Source: VFMC01 sp037130535 (GTDB taxonomy: Bacteria; Actinomycetota; Acidimicrobiia; Acidimicrobiales; Ilumatobacteraceae). From it: a DNA stretch of 64,000 nt. The stretch's first letter is position 1, and each line of letters starts with the position of its first letter. The DNA lies in NCBI GenBank assembly GCA_037130535.1, contig JBAXSU010000002.1, forward strand, positions 1 through 64,000, given 5' to 3'. The position numbers and the translations under genes are program-made. Positions 8,173-16,081 of the stretch are shown piece by piece. The notes under the pieces are model-generated. The model did no database searches. It worked only from the letters and a program-made list of their open reading frames with translations, and was not told where the DNA came from.

Positions 8173-10152
8173 TCACTCGCCCAGCGCCACTCCCACCAGC
8201 AGCGGACCGAGCCAGCGTTCGGCGACCTGCCCCGCCGACCACTCGGTGAAGTGGACGCCATCGGGCCGCCATGAGGGCGTCGCAGCATGGCCTGCTTCGT
8301 CGAGCCACCGGTCGAGGTCGACCACCTGCACCTGCGTGTCGAACGCTGCGACCACCTCGCGGATCACGTCGTGGTGCAGGCGGTAGCGCTCAGGATCGTT
8401 CATCTCCTCCTCGCGCCACTCGGCGGTCGGCACCGGCGGCACCACCCACACCACCTCGGGCACACCGGCCCCGAGCAACCGCAGCGTGAGTTCGCCGTAG
8501 GCGTCGCGCATCCGCGTGCGGTACCGCTCGTCGCGCGGCCCCAGCGGGCCCTCAGCGGCCGACCATTCCCGATTCGCCACATCGCTCACGGTCGACATCA
8601 ACACCACGACATCGGGACGGAGTTCGTCGATCGTGCCGAACAGCTCATCGTCCACCAGCGCGCGCGACGCATCGAGCACCCCGCTCAGATCGGCGAAGGT
8701 GGTGATGGCCGGCTCGAGCATGAAGGTGCAGCCCTGACACCAGCGCACCGACACCTGCGCCAGGTCGGGATGATCGAGCGACCAGGCGGCCAACCCCTGG
8801 CCCACATAGAGAGCGGTCGAGTCGCCCACCACCAGCATGCGCACCGGGCGCGGTGGCTGCAGCGGCACGCTGCTCGTCGTGGTGGTCGGCGCCGGGGCAG
8901 CGGTCGTGGTCGGTCCGGCCAGGCTCGTCGGCGGCACGGTCGTCGATGCCACGAGCGGCGCCAGCGAACCATCGACCGGCGCGATCTCAGCGGCGTCGAG
9001 CACCACCTCGTTGGCCACCACCGCCGGCACCGCCGCAGGCACCACCACTGCCAGCAACGCCACACCTGCGGTGGCGAGGCCGGCCCGTCGGAACGTGACC
9101 GTCGGCGACCACGCGGCCCCGTGGATCGGGCGTTCGATCAGGCGGTACGACACCAGCGCCAGCACGAACGTCAGCGCCGTGGACACCGCGAACCCACCGA
9201 GCGTGTCGAGTCGCCACCCCCGCTCGCGCAGCAGCACATCCACCGGCCAGTGGATGAGGTAGACGCCGTAACTGATGCGGCCGAGGCCCACCAGTGGTCG
9301 CCACGACAGCATCCGCTCGCTGCGTGACGGCACCTGCAGCGACCAGAGCAGCACACCGCTCGCCGCCGCCACCAGGGGCAGGCCCCCGCTGTACGCGAAT
9401 CCGTGCCCGCTGGGCAGCACCACCGCCAGGGCGACGATCACCGCCACGGCCGGTGCGGTGGCGAACCGCGCCCACGCCGGCACGCGATGACCGCCCGCCA
9501 TCACCGTCGCCAGCAGCGCACCCACCAGGATCTCGGCGATCCGCGCCGGGGTCGACCAGTAGGCCGCATCGGCACCCCATCGCCAGGCGATCAACGGGGC
9601 CGCAAGCGCACCCAGCACGGTGATCCCGGCCACAGCCGAGGCAACGGACCGCTGCGACCGGGAGCACCAGCGCACGATGACGACGAACACCACCGGCCAC
9701 ACCCAATAGAACTGCTCCTCGATCGCCAGCGACCAGAAGTGTTCGAGCGGCGACACCGAACCCGCGAACAGATTGGCGTAACTGGTGGTGCCGGCGAGGC
9801 GCACCCAGTTGAACACCTGCAGCACAGCACCCACCACGTCGACCCGCAGGTCGTCGACCCGCGAGTAGGCGCCGAACAGTCGTGCGACGACGACTGCCGC
9901 TACACACAGCAGGCTTGCGGGCACCAACCGGCGAAGGCGTCGCGCGTAGAACCCGCCGAACGAGATCGTGCCGCTGGCGGCGTGCTCGTGCAGCAGGAGG
10001 CGGGTGATGAGGAAGCCCGACAGCGTGAAGAACACCGACACGCCCACGTACCCACCGGGCATGAACCCGAACCCGGCATGGAACAGCACGACCAACGCCA
10101 CGGCCAGGGCGCGCACGCCGTCGAGCGCCGGCTGTCGTGGATGGCTCGACAT
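8173..10152 (-). CDS. OatA-like acyltransferase 3 / SGNH fusion
   Basis: A 659-residue membrane O-acyltransferase. The N-terminal ~370 residues form an acyltransferase 3 domain with about ten membrane segments, starting QPALDGVRALAVALVVLFHAG (conserved R and H) and including the FWSLAIEEQFYWVWP motif. A Pro/Thr-rich linker (about 400-435) leads to a C-terminal extracytoplasmic SGNH hydrolase-like domain, with the nucleophile block VVGDSTALYVG and the closing DGVHFTEW containing the catalytic Asp/His. This architecture O-acetylates peptidoglycan, exopolysaccharide or other surface glycans (OatA-type); the acceptor here is unknown. A TAGGGT -10 box lies 9 nt upstream of the ATG. It stands alone and converges with the UPF0114 gene. 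Confidence 0.85.
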   Translation of the reverse strand: MSSHPRQPALDGVRALAVALVVLFHAGFGFMPGGYVGVSVFFTLSGFLITRLLLHEHAASGTISFGGFYARRLRRLVPASLLCVAAVVVARLFGAYSRVDDLRVDVVGAVLQVFNWVRLAGTTSYANLFAGSVSPLEHFWSLAIEEQFYWVWPVVFVVIVRWCSRSQRSVASAVAGITVLGALAAPLIAWRWGADAAYWSTPARIAEILVGALLATVMAGGHRVPAWARFATAPAVAVIVALAVVLPSGHGFAYSGGLPLVAAASGVLLWSLQVPSRSERMLSWRPLVGLGRISYGVYLIHWPVDVLLRERGWRLDTLGGFAVSTALTFVLALVSYRLIERPIHGAAWSPTVTFRRAGLATAGVALLAVVVPAAVPAVVANEVVLDAAEIAPVDGSLAPLVASTTVPPTSLAGPTTTAAPAPTTTTSSVPLQPPRPVRMLVVGDSTALYVGQGLAAWSLDHPDLAQVSVRWCQGCTFMLEPAITTFADLSGVLDASRALVDDELFGTIDELRPDVVVLMSTVSDVANREWSAAEGPLGPRDERYRTRMRDAYGELTLRLLGAGVPEVVWVVPPVPTAEWREEEMNDPERYRLHHDVIREVVAAFDTQVQVVDLDRWLDEAGHAATPSWRPDGVHFTEWSAGQVAERWLGPLLVGVALGE

Positions 10153-10233
10153 CGCCGTCGAACCCTAGTGCGCTGCCAGACCGGCGGCCAGTTCGCCCAG
10201 CCGACGCAGAGGGCGGAGGAATCGAAGCGGCCG

Positions 10234-10248
10234 TGGCAAACTTTGCCA
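10234..10248. promoter_or_regulatory. Palindromic operator candidate of parDE
   Basis: TGGCAAACTTTGCCA is a perfect 7-bp inverted repeat around one base. It lies between the expected -35 and the -10 box of the parDE promoter, the position expected for binding by the antitoxin's ribbon-helix-helix N-terminus in autorepression. Confidence 0.5.
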
Positions 10249-10255
10249 AAGCCGC

Positions 10256-10261
10256 TACCGT
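10256..10261 (+). promoter_or_regulatory. -10 box of leaderless parDE operon
   Basis: TACCGT, 7 nt before the parD ATG at 10269. Confidence 0.5.
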
Positions 10262-10268
10262 CACTGGC

Positions 10269-10502
10269 ATGAGCACGATGAACGTGTCGCTCCCCGAAGA
10301 GCTCAAGGCATTTGTCGATGCGCAGGCCGAGCGCGGCGGTTACGGGTCGACAAGCGAGTTCGTTCGAGACCTCATCCGTCGCGAGCAGGATCGGCAAGCG
10401 CTGCGGACACTGCTGCTCGAGGGCGCTTCCTCACCCGCCGGGCCGATTGCCGATGAGAGCTACTTCTCCGCGTTGCGATCGCAAACACGTTCGACGGACT
10501 GA
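10269..10502 (+). CDS. parD: ParD-family antitoxin
   Basis: A 77-residue antitoxin of the ParD/CopG ribbon-helix-helix type. The MNVSLPEELKAFVD start forms the DNA-binding strand and first helix, and GGYGSTSEFVRDLIRRE the second, with the hallmark S-E-[FY]-[VI]-R motif. The C-terminal half would wrap the toxin. It precedes parE by 5 nt, has its own -10 box 7 nt upstream, and a perfect 15-bp palindrome just ahead of that box, consistent with autoregulation by the ParDE complex. Confidence 0.85.
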   Translation: MSTMNVSLPEELKAFVDAQAERGGYGSTSEFVRDLIRREQDRQALRTLLLEGASSPAGPIADESYFSALRSQTRSTD

Positions 10503-10507
10503 ACGAG

Positions 10508-10831
10508 GTGGCGCAACGCCAGGCGCATCTGCGCGCGAAGGCCGCAGTGGATGTCGAGGATGCGGTCGCACACCTCCGCAATACAGCCGGCGACACGGTG
10601 GCGCTGTCGTTCATCGACGCACTCGAGCGCGGGTTCAACCTCCTCTCGCGCTCGCCACATGCGGGTTCGTTGCAGTTCGCGTACGAACTCGCGATTCCCG
10701 AGTTGCGGGCGTGTGCTCTGAAGCGGTTTCCCTACGTGGTCTTCTCCGTACCGCACGAGAACCACATCGACATCTGGCGGGTGTTGCACACCCGCCGCGA
10801 TCTCCCGGGTGCCATCCAGAGCGACGACTGA
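10508..10831 (+). CDS. parE: ParE/RelE-superfamily toxin
   Basis: A 107-residue type II toxin of the ParE/RelE fold. The middle and C-terminal strands carry the family pattern: an alpha-helical hairpin (AALSFIDALERGFNLLSRSP-like), then LRACALKRFPYVVFSV, with the conserved KRFPY basic/aromatic core, and a final IWRVLHTRRDL segment typical of ParE-type toxins. ParE members poison DNA gyrase and RelE members cleave mRNA; the sequence looks nearer ParE. It starts at a GTG 5 nt after the parD stop. The pair sits next to tRNA-Ala, a common place for acquired genes. Confidence 0.8.
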   Translation: MAQRQAHLRAKAAVDVEDAVAHLRNTAGDTVALSFIDALERGFNLLSRSPHAGSLQFAYELAIPELRACALKRFPYVVFSVPHENHIDIWRVLHTRRDLPGAIQSDD

Positions 10832-10867
10832 GTGATCGCCAACGTGGCCAAGCGCAGATTCAACGAG

Positions 10868-10940
10868 TGGAGACGAGGGGAATCGAACCCCTGACATCCA
10901 CCTTGCAAAGGTGGCGCTCTGCCAACTGAGCTACGTCCCC
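10868..10940 (-). tRNA. tRNA-Ala (anticodon TGC)
   Basis: A 73-nt cloverleaf on the minus strand. The acceptor stem GGGGACG pairs with CGTCTCC (one G-U), the D arm is GCTC-AGTTGGCA-GAGC, the anticodon arm CCACC-TTTGCAA-GGTGG has TGC at the centre, and the T arm is CAGGGGTTCGATTCCCCTC-type with discriminator A. The 3' CCA is not encoded. Confidence 0.95.
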
Positions 10941-10950
10941 GGCAGGGCTG

Positions 10951-11889
10951 TCACGATAGCGGCTCGGCTGCCACCTCGTACCCACCGACCGCGAGCATCG
11001 ACTGGAACGCCTGCCACCCCTGGTCGAAGGCGAGCCGCTCCTGGCGCACCGCTGCCTGCGGTTCGAGCGCGTCGCCGTGGAGGTATAGGGCCGGATCGGA
11101 CCAGGTGAAAGCAGTTGTCGTCGGCAGGTGGTCGAGGTCGCACTGCACCGGTGCCCGGTACGCCCACACGTTCTCGTAACAGAACCGGCGCACCCCCGCC
11201 GCGTACAGGCGGTCGGTGGTGCCCAGCACATCGAGGTTGCCGGCGCCGAAGGGCACCCCCTGCACCACCGGCCCATCGGGCCCCTGCAGCAGCACATGAT
11301 CCTTGGCGTGCACCCGGGCGATGAACGGTGCCATCGCATCGAGCGCAGCGAACGGCTCTTCACCCACCATCTGGCTGTTGCCGTAGTCGTACAGCGCCCG
11401 AACCGATGGGTGATCGACCGTGCCGAGGATGTCGGCCAGCACAGGGCCGGTGAAGTCTTCGTGGTTCTCGAGCACCACCAGCACCCCGGCGTGTTCGGCC
11501 ACCTGCGCAACAGCACGCAGGTCGCGAATGGTCCACTTCACCACGTCGGCCAAGGGCGCGTCGTACTTCGTGTAAGTGCGCAACGTGTCGGCGCCACACG
11601 CGGCCGCCACACCGATCATCCGGGTCATGTGGTCGACTCGCGTATCGCTGGTGTCGAGTTCGAGCCGCAGCCCCAGTCGCTCGGCACACGCGCGAACGGC
11701 GGCGAAGTGCTCGTCCGTCGTACCGCACAGATCACGGAAACCCGGCCCGTTGGCCGACACGTTCACACCGGTGAACCCGCGGGCCGCCATCTCGTCCATG
11801 TAGGCGAACACGTCGTAGCCCGTCTCGGCGCGGTAGCGGAGGTGGAACCGCATCCCGAACGAGTGCACGTGGAGCGAGATCCGTTTCAT
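10951..11889 (-). CDS. Sugar phosphate isomerase/epimerase-like TIM-barrel protein
   Basis: A 312-residue member of the xylose isomerase-like/AP endonuclease 2 superfamily. The barrel strands carry presumed metal ligands: LRLELDTSDTR, VLVVLENHEDF (Glu), ALYDYGNSQ (Asp), ARVHAKDH (His, Asp) and CYENVW (Glu). Such enzymes isomerise or epimerise sugars, inosose or hydroxypyruvate, or act as endonucleases; the substrate is not evident. The ATG at 11889 is chosen because a GGAGG site lies 5 nt upstream and the codon overlaps the stop of the preceding kinase gene in an ATGA junction (11886-11889), so the two are translationally coupled. Confidence 0.8.
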   Translation of the reverse strand: MKRISLHVHSFGMRFHLRYRAETGYDVFAYMDEMAARGFTGVNVSANGPGFRDLCGTTDEHFAAVRACAERLGLRLELDTSDTRVDHMTRMIGVAAACGADTLRTYTKYDAPLADVVKWTIRDLRAVAQVAEHAGVLVVLENHEDFTGPVLADILGTVDHPSVRALYDYGNSQMVGEEPFAALDAMAPFIARVHAKDHVLLQGPDGPVVQGVPFGAGNLDVLGTTDRLYAAGVRRFCYENVWAYRAPVQCDLDHLPTTTAFTWSDPALYLHGDALEPQAAVRQERLAFDQGWQAFQSMLAVGGYEVAAEPLS

Positions 11890-12740
11890 CGATTCCTCCA
11901 TGCGGCCAGCAGTTCGAGTTCATCGGCGAGCGCGGCCCGGTAGCGCTCGGCGACATCTGGCTGACGACGCTCGAGCCGGCCCACCCGCCAACTGCAGTAG
12001 GCAGCGATGCGGTAGTGCCATGCAGCACCGTCGCGTCGATAGCGCGCCACCACCGTCGGGTCGGCGTACGCATCGAGGAACGCCGTCGTCGACCTAGGCG
12101 AATGGGCCGGTCGGCCGTACAGGCTCATGATCGCCGGTGACAGGAAGCAGGCGACGTCCTCGACGGCGTCACCCACGCCAGGGCACTGCCAGTCGATGAG
12201 CATCAGACCGTGCCGGGCACGGATGAGGTTTCCCGGCCCACAGTCGGTGTGCACCAGCGACAACGCGGCGCAGGGTTCGTTCGACGCACCGACGGGTCGC
12301 TCCTGCTCGAGTCGGCGCCGCTCGCGTTGTGACGCAACACCCGCTACCAGTTCATCCGCGTGCTCCATCGCCGCGGCCGCCGACCGATGCAGGCCACGCA
12401 TTCCAACCGGGGGGTCGAGGTGGTGCACCCGGTGCAGCAGTCGGGCCACATCGGCCACGCCACGCGTCCACGGTGTACCGACAACGAAGCGGTACACCAC
12501 GAGCGCGCCGGCAGCGGCGTCGGCTGGGCGATACGACACCAACTCGGGAGCACATCGCGTACCCGCCAGGAACGACATGGCCATGGCTTCGTGATCGGGC
12601 AGATTCGGGAACATCGAGTTCGGCTCGACGGAATCGTCGGAGTACCGCTTCTCGACGACCGAACCACGCCCATGCGGCACCCTCCACACCTCGTTGCGAT
12701 AGCCGCCGGCCAGCAGCGTCGGTGTGTTCCGGTCCATCAC
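11886..12740 (-). CDS. Aminoglycoside phosphotransferase/choline kinase-family protein
   Basis: A 284-residue kinase of the APH superfamily. An N-lobe (GGYRNEVWRV loop, then the ATP-binding lysine in VVEKRY) is followed by the Brenner-type catalytic motif LVHTDCGPGNLI and the metal-binding LIDWQCPGVGD. The substrate could be a sugar, choline or similar hydroxyl compound. Coupling by a 4-nt overlap to a sugar isomerase-like gene suggests a small two-gene pathway in which a sugar or polyol is phosphorylated and isomerised; that is inference. The GTG at 12740, 6 nt after a TACCGT -10 box, fits a leaderless start; an ATG immediately follows at 12737. Confidence 0.75.
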   Translation of the reverse strand: MMDRNTPTLLAGGYRNEVWRVPHGRGSVVEKRYSDDSVEPNSMFPNLPDHEAMAMSFLAGTRCAPELVSYRPADAAAGALVVYRFVVGTPWTRGVADVARLLHRVHHLDPPVGMRGLHRSAAAAMEHADELVAGVASQRERRRLEQERPVGASNEPCAALSLVHTDCGPGNLIRARHGLMLIDWQCPGVGDAVEDVACFLSPAIMSLYGRPAHSPRSTTAFLDAYADPTVVARYRRDGAAWHYRIAAYCSWRVGRLERRQPDVAERYRAALADELELLAAWRNR

Positions 12741-12746
12741 CCAAGC

Positions 12747-12752
12747 ACGGTA
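12747..12752 (-). promoter_or_regulatory. -10 box of leaderless kinase-isomerase operon
   Basis: TACCGT on the minus strand, 6 nt before the GTG at 12740. Confidence 0.5.
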
Positions 12753-12810
12753 GTTGGCTGCCGCTCGGCATCCGCAACGCCCCGGTGCGGCAAGGGAACA
12801 CGGTGTTTTC

Positions 12811-12816
12811 TAGGGT
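12811..12816 (+). promoter_or_regulatory. -10 box of leaderless LLM monooxygenase gene
   Basis: TAGGGT, 6 nt before the ATG at 12823. Confidence 0.55.
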
Positions 12817-12822
12817 GTCCGA

Positions 12823-14103
12823 ATGGCACGCATCCGGTTCGGTACCTTCCTCGCCCCTCACCATCCGCTCGGCGAACACCCCACCCTGCAGTTCCAGCGC
12901 GACCTCGACTTCGCCGCCCACCTCGACCGGCTCGGCTACGACGAGTTCTGGTGCGGCGAACACCACTCGACCGGCTGGGAGATGATCGCCTCGCCCGAGA
13001 TGTTCCTCGCCGCCGCCGGCCAGCGCACCCACACCATCAAGCTGGGCACCGGCGTGGTGTCGCTGCCCTACCACCACCCGTTCAACGTGGCCCAGCGCAT
13101 GGTGCAGCTCGACCACATGACCAAGGGCCGCGCCATGTTCGGCAGCGGCCCCGGTGCCCTGCCCAGCGACGCCAGCATGCTGGGCATCGACCCGATGGTG
13201 CAGCGCGACCGCCAGGACGAAGCACTGTCGGTCATCATCCCGATGCTGCGCGGTGAACGCGTCACCTGCGACAGCGACTGGTTCACCTTGCGCGACGCCG
13301 GCCTGCAGATCCTGCCGCTGCAGGACGACATGCCCATGGCCGCCGCATCGAGCATCTCGCCGTCGGGCATGCAGTTGGCCGGCAAGTACGGCATGGGCGT
13401 CATCTCCATCGCCTCCACCTCCAGCGACGGCATCGCCGCCCTACCCACCCAGTGGGCGTTCGCCGAGGAATCGGCCGCCCAGCACGGCCAGACGGTCGAC
13501 CGGCGCAACTGGCGCGTGCTGATGAGTTGGCACATCGCCGAGACCCGCGAGCAGGCGCGCAACGAAGCCGTGCACGGCCTGCAGCGCTGGCACAACGAGT
13601 ACAACGTGCGCGTGCTCGGCAGGCCCGGCGCACTCCACGTCGAGAACGAGTGGGATCTGATGGATCAGATCACCGCTGGCGGCGCCCAGGGTGGCGGTGC
13701 CGCCGTGGTGGGCACCCCCGACGACCTCGTCGCCGCCATCCGCAACCTGCACGACATCACCGGCGGGTTCGGTGTGGTGCTGGGCTTCGCCCACGACTGG
13801 GCCGACCGTGAAGCCACGATGCGCTCATGGGAACTCATCGCCCGCTACGTGGTGCCCGAGATCAACGGCTGGGTGCGGCCCCAGCAGGCGTCGGCCCAGT
13901 ACGTCGCCGATCGCAAGGGCGAACTGATGGCCGGTGCCTCAGCCGCTGTGATGAGCAAGATCATGAGCCACCAGGGTGCCTCCCAGGCGATGGCCACCAC
14001 CATGGCCAACATGACCAAGGCCCGTACCGAAGGAGCGTCCGACACCACGTTCCGCCCGGGCGCCGGCCTGGCCGACGCGCATCAGGCGGGCACCGACTCC
14101 TGA
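12823..14103 (+). CDS. LLM-class flavin-dependent monooxygenase (limonene monooxygenase-like)
   Basis: A 426-residue luciferase-like (LLM) TIM-barrel oxidoreductase. Typical features are the start RFGTFLAPHHPLGEHP, the helix-strand EFWCGEHHSTGWE, the block TIKLGTGVVSLPYHHPFNVAQRMVQLDHM, and GRAMFGSGPGALPSDASMLGID. The early HHPLGE and EHHSTGWE patterns are those of the bacterial limonene 1,2-monooxygenase/FMNH2-dependent subgroup. A C-terminal extension of about 60 residues follows the barrel. It would need reduced flavin (or F420) from a separate reductase; none is adjacent. It ends overlapping the BrkB-like gene by 22 bp, tail to tail. Confidence 0.8.
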   Translation: MARIRFGTFLAPHHPLGEHPTLQFQRDLDFAAHLDRLGYDEFWCGEHHSTGWEMIASPEMFLAAAGQRTHTIKLGTGVVSLPYHHPFNVAQRMVQLDHMTKGRAMFGSGPGALPSDASMLGIDPMVQRDRQDEALSVIIPMLRGERVTCDSDWFTLRDAGLQILPLQDDMPMAAASSISPSGMQLAGKYGMGVISIASTSSDGIAALPTQWAFAEESAAQHGQTVDRRNWRVLMSWHIAETREQARNEAVHGLQRWHNEYNVRVLGRPGALHVENEWDLMDQITAGGAQGGGAAVVGTPDDLVAAIRNLHDITGGFGVVLGFAHDWADREATMRSWELIARYVVPEINGWVRPQQASAQYVADRKGELMAGASAAVMSKIMSHQGASQAMATTMANMTKARTEGASDTTFRPGAGLADAHQAGTDS

Positions 14104-15059
14104 CCCTCGAGCCCCTCGGCGCGCTGCGCGCCGTCGAGGTCGAAGTAGCGCGCCACCGCGGGCCAACGCTTCGGGATGGCGCGCACACCCGGAACCGCGA
14201 ATACGTAGTGGCTCACGCTGCCGAAGCGTTCGAACACCACTGCGTTCAGCGTGAACGCGCCCGCGAGCAAGCGCCCGATGGAGAAGAAGTAGCCGAGCGT
14301 CGCCACCGAGATGGCCAGCGAGCCGTAGGTCTCCGACATCCGCTCGATCTTGTCGGGCAGGTAGATGTGCATGAACCAACTCAGCCCGGCGAACGCAACC
14401 GCGACCAGGATCACCCCCGGCAGCAACGCACCCGGGTCGGAGCTGCGCCGCGGCAGGGTCATCGTGAGCAGGAACCATCCCGCACCCATCACCAGGGCCA
14501 CGAGCACCCAACTGCTGGCCGTGACCGGGAAGCCGCCCACCCGACGAAGGCGGCCGATCAGCATCGATGCCAGCAGAAGGGCGAAGAACAGCCCCGACAC
14601 CGCAGCGATGCCCTTCAGTTTCAACTTGGCCTGACGCGCCGGTAGCTGCCACGACGATGCCGAACACGTGGCGAGCACCCGCCCCAGCGAGCGGCCGGCC
14701 CACAGGGCGAGCACCGTCGCCGACAGGAAGATCCACAACGACTGCGCCCAGTTCTCGGCGAACACCCGGGTGGCCACTTCACCCGTCGTGGGCGACTCGG
14801 TAAGGGGCGTTGCCCAGCGGTCGAGGTTGAACACGTTGATCAGGCCGAACACCGCGATGTCGGCCGGCACCACGAACAAGAACAGCCGCAGCGCCAGCGC
14901 GCTGCCCAGCACCGTGCCGAACGCGTCGCGGTCGCGTTCGTACAGTTGCGTGGCCACTTCCACCAGGCCGCCGTCGTCGCGGCGCCCCTCCACCCACTCG
15001 GTGGCCTGCCCCGTGAGCACCTTGGCCTTCTCGCGGCTCTGGTCGAACAAGCCGGCCAT
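14082..15059 (-). CDS. YihY/BrkB-family membrane protein
   Basis: A 325-residue inner membrane protein with about six hydrophobic segments between residues 45 and 270, matching the YihY/virulence factor BrkB family in length and layout. The N-terminal amphipathic region (about 1-40) is cytoplasmic, and the first membrane helix carries the LRLFLFVVPADIAVFG segment. The family was once called RNase BN in error; its transport or envelope role is unresolved. The start codon overlaps the stop of the upstream zinc-ribbon gene (TGATG at 15057-15061), so it is the third gene of a coupled operon. Confidence 0.75.
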   Translation of the reverse strand: MAGLFDQSREKAKVLTGQATEWVEGRRDDGGLVEVATQLYERDRDAFGTVLGSALALRLFLFVVPADIAVFGLINVFNLDRWATPLTESPTTGEVATRVFAENWAQSLWIFLSATVLALWAGRSLGRVLATCSASSWQLPARQAKLKLKGIAAVSGLFFALLLASMLIGRLRRVGGFPVTASSWVLVALVMGAGWFLLTMTLPRRSSDPGALLPGVILVAVAFAGLSWFMHIYLPDKIERMSETYGSLAISVATLGYFFSIGRLLAGAFTLNAVVFERFGSVSHYVFAVPGVRAIPKRWPAVARYFDLDGAQRAEGLEGQESVPA

Positions 15060-15271
15060 CAGTCGTTCTCTTTGAGCGCCACTGCGTTCGGGGTGACGTT
15101 CATCTTCGGCACGTACTCGGCCACCTCCACCTCGCGGCCCTCACTCACGAACCGGGCGCGCAGGTCGGCGCGGCACGAGGTGCACGGGCCGTACAGACGC
15201 TCGGCCACCATCATCTGACAACGCGGGCAGCTGAACGTGAGCGCCTCGAGGTGGGGGTCGATCAGGCTCAC
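15059..15271 (-). CDS. Small zinc-ribbon-like protein
   Basis: A 70-residue protein with two CxxC knuckles (SCPRCQ near residue 14 and PCTSCR near 30) that would bind one zinc ion. The C-terminal half is acidic and unstructured-looking and ends VALKEND. It starts at GTG 15271, which overlaps the upstream hydrolase stop (GTGA), and its own stop overlaps the BrkB-family start (TGATG). Overlaps on both sides make it a genuine gene rather than chance. I do not recognise the family; a DUF3039/DUF5679-like ribbon is possible. Confidence 0.7.
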   Translation of the reverse strand: MSLIDPHLEALTFSCPRCQMMVAERLYGPCTSCRADLRARFVSEGREVEVAEYVPKMNVTPNAVALKEND

Positions 15272-16044
15272 GTCAGCGACCCCCAGAACTCGACCAGCGC
15301 GGCGGCACCACCGGCCGGGTCGCCGAGCATCCACCAGTGCCCCTGGCCCTCGAGTTCGACGATGCGCGCGCCCAACGACCGGGCCACCGCGGTGCCGAGG
15401 TCGTGGCCACGCACGAACGGATCGTTCGGCGCGATGATCGCCAGGCCGGGCCGGGTGGCGGCGGCGTCGAGTTCGCGACCCCAGGCCACCATCGCCGGCT
15501 GTGCGGCCGAGCGGTAGAGGGCCAGCACGCACCGGCCCATCTCGGCGTCGCCAGCCACCGCCAACCGTTCGCCGACCGATCGCGGGATGCCGATCATCTC
15601 GAACGTCGCCACCCGGTCGGCCACGGGCGTGGCCAGCGACTGCTCGAAGTACTCCTCGCCAGCGCCCGGCGTCTGCCAGATCTGGGCGAAGTCGTGCCAC
15701 ACGTAGTCGGGGTGGAACAGGCCCAGCACATCACATGCCCACGAGCGGATCAGGTCGGGTCGGGTGGCGATCACTCGCATCGCCAGACCACCGCCCCAGT
15801 CGTGGCCCACCAGGTCGACCGGGCCGTGATGGGCCACGATCGCCTCCACCTCGGCCGTCAGCCAAGCCGCGTACTCCTCCTTGGTGGCCCCGAACCCGGC
15901 AGGTGTGGGGCAGCCGAACCCCGGCAGTTGCGGGCAGAACACCAAGCGACCGGGCATCGACCGGTTCAGTTCGGCAATGAGCGGTTCCCAGATGATCGGC
16001 GTCTCGGGGTTTCCGTGGACGAGCACGATGGCGGGACCGGTCAT
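15268..16044 (-). CDS. Alpha/beta hydrolase (haloalkane dehalogenase/epoxide hydrolase-like)
   Basis: A 258-residue alpha/beta-fold hydrolase. The oxyanion motif HGNPETPIIW comes early. The nucleophile elbow is VGHDWGGG with aspartate rather than serine, which is the haloalkane dehalogenase and epoxide hydrolase signature. The catalytic His is in GQGHWWML near the C-terminus, and a cap domain (roughly 115-190) lies between. The ATG at 16044 fits the family start; upstream sequence in the same frame is low-complexity. First gene of a three-gene operon with the zinc-ribbon protein and the BrkB-like protein. Confidence 0.8.
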   Translation of the reverse strand: MTGPAIVLVHGNPETPIIWEPLIAELNRSMPGRLVFCPQLPGFGCPTPAGFGATKEEYAAWLTAEVEAIVAHHGPVDLVGHDWGGGLAMRVIATRPDLIRSWACDVLGLFHPDYVWHDFAQIWQTPGAGEEYFEQSLATPVADRVATFEMIGIPRSVGERLAVAGDAEMGRCVLALYRSAAQPAMVAWGRELDAAATRPGLAIIAPNDPFVRGHDLGTAVARSLGARIVELEGQGHWWMLGDPAGGAAALVEFWGSLT

Positions 16045-16081
16045 GCCTGAATCCTGCCAGATGAGCGCTCGTCGGCGCGGC

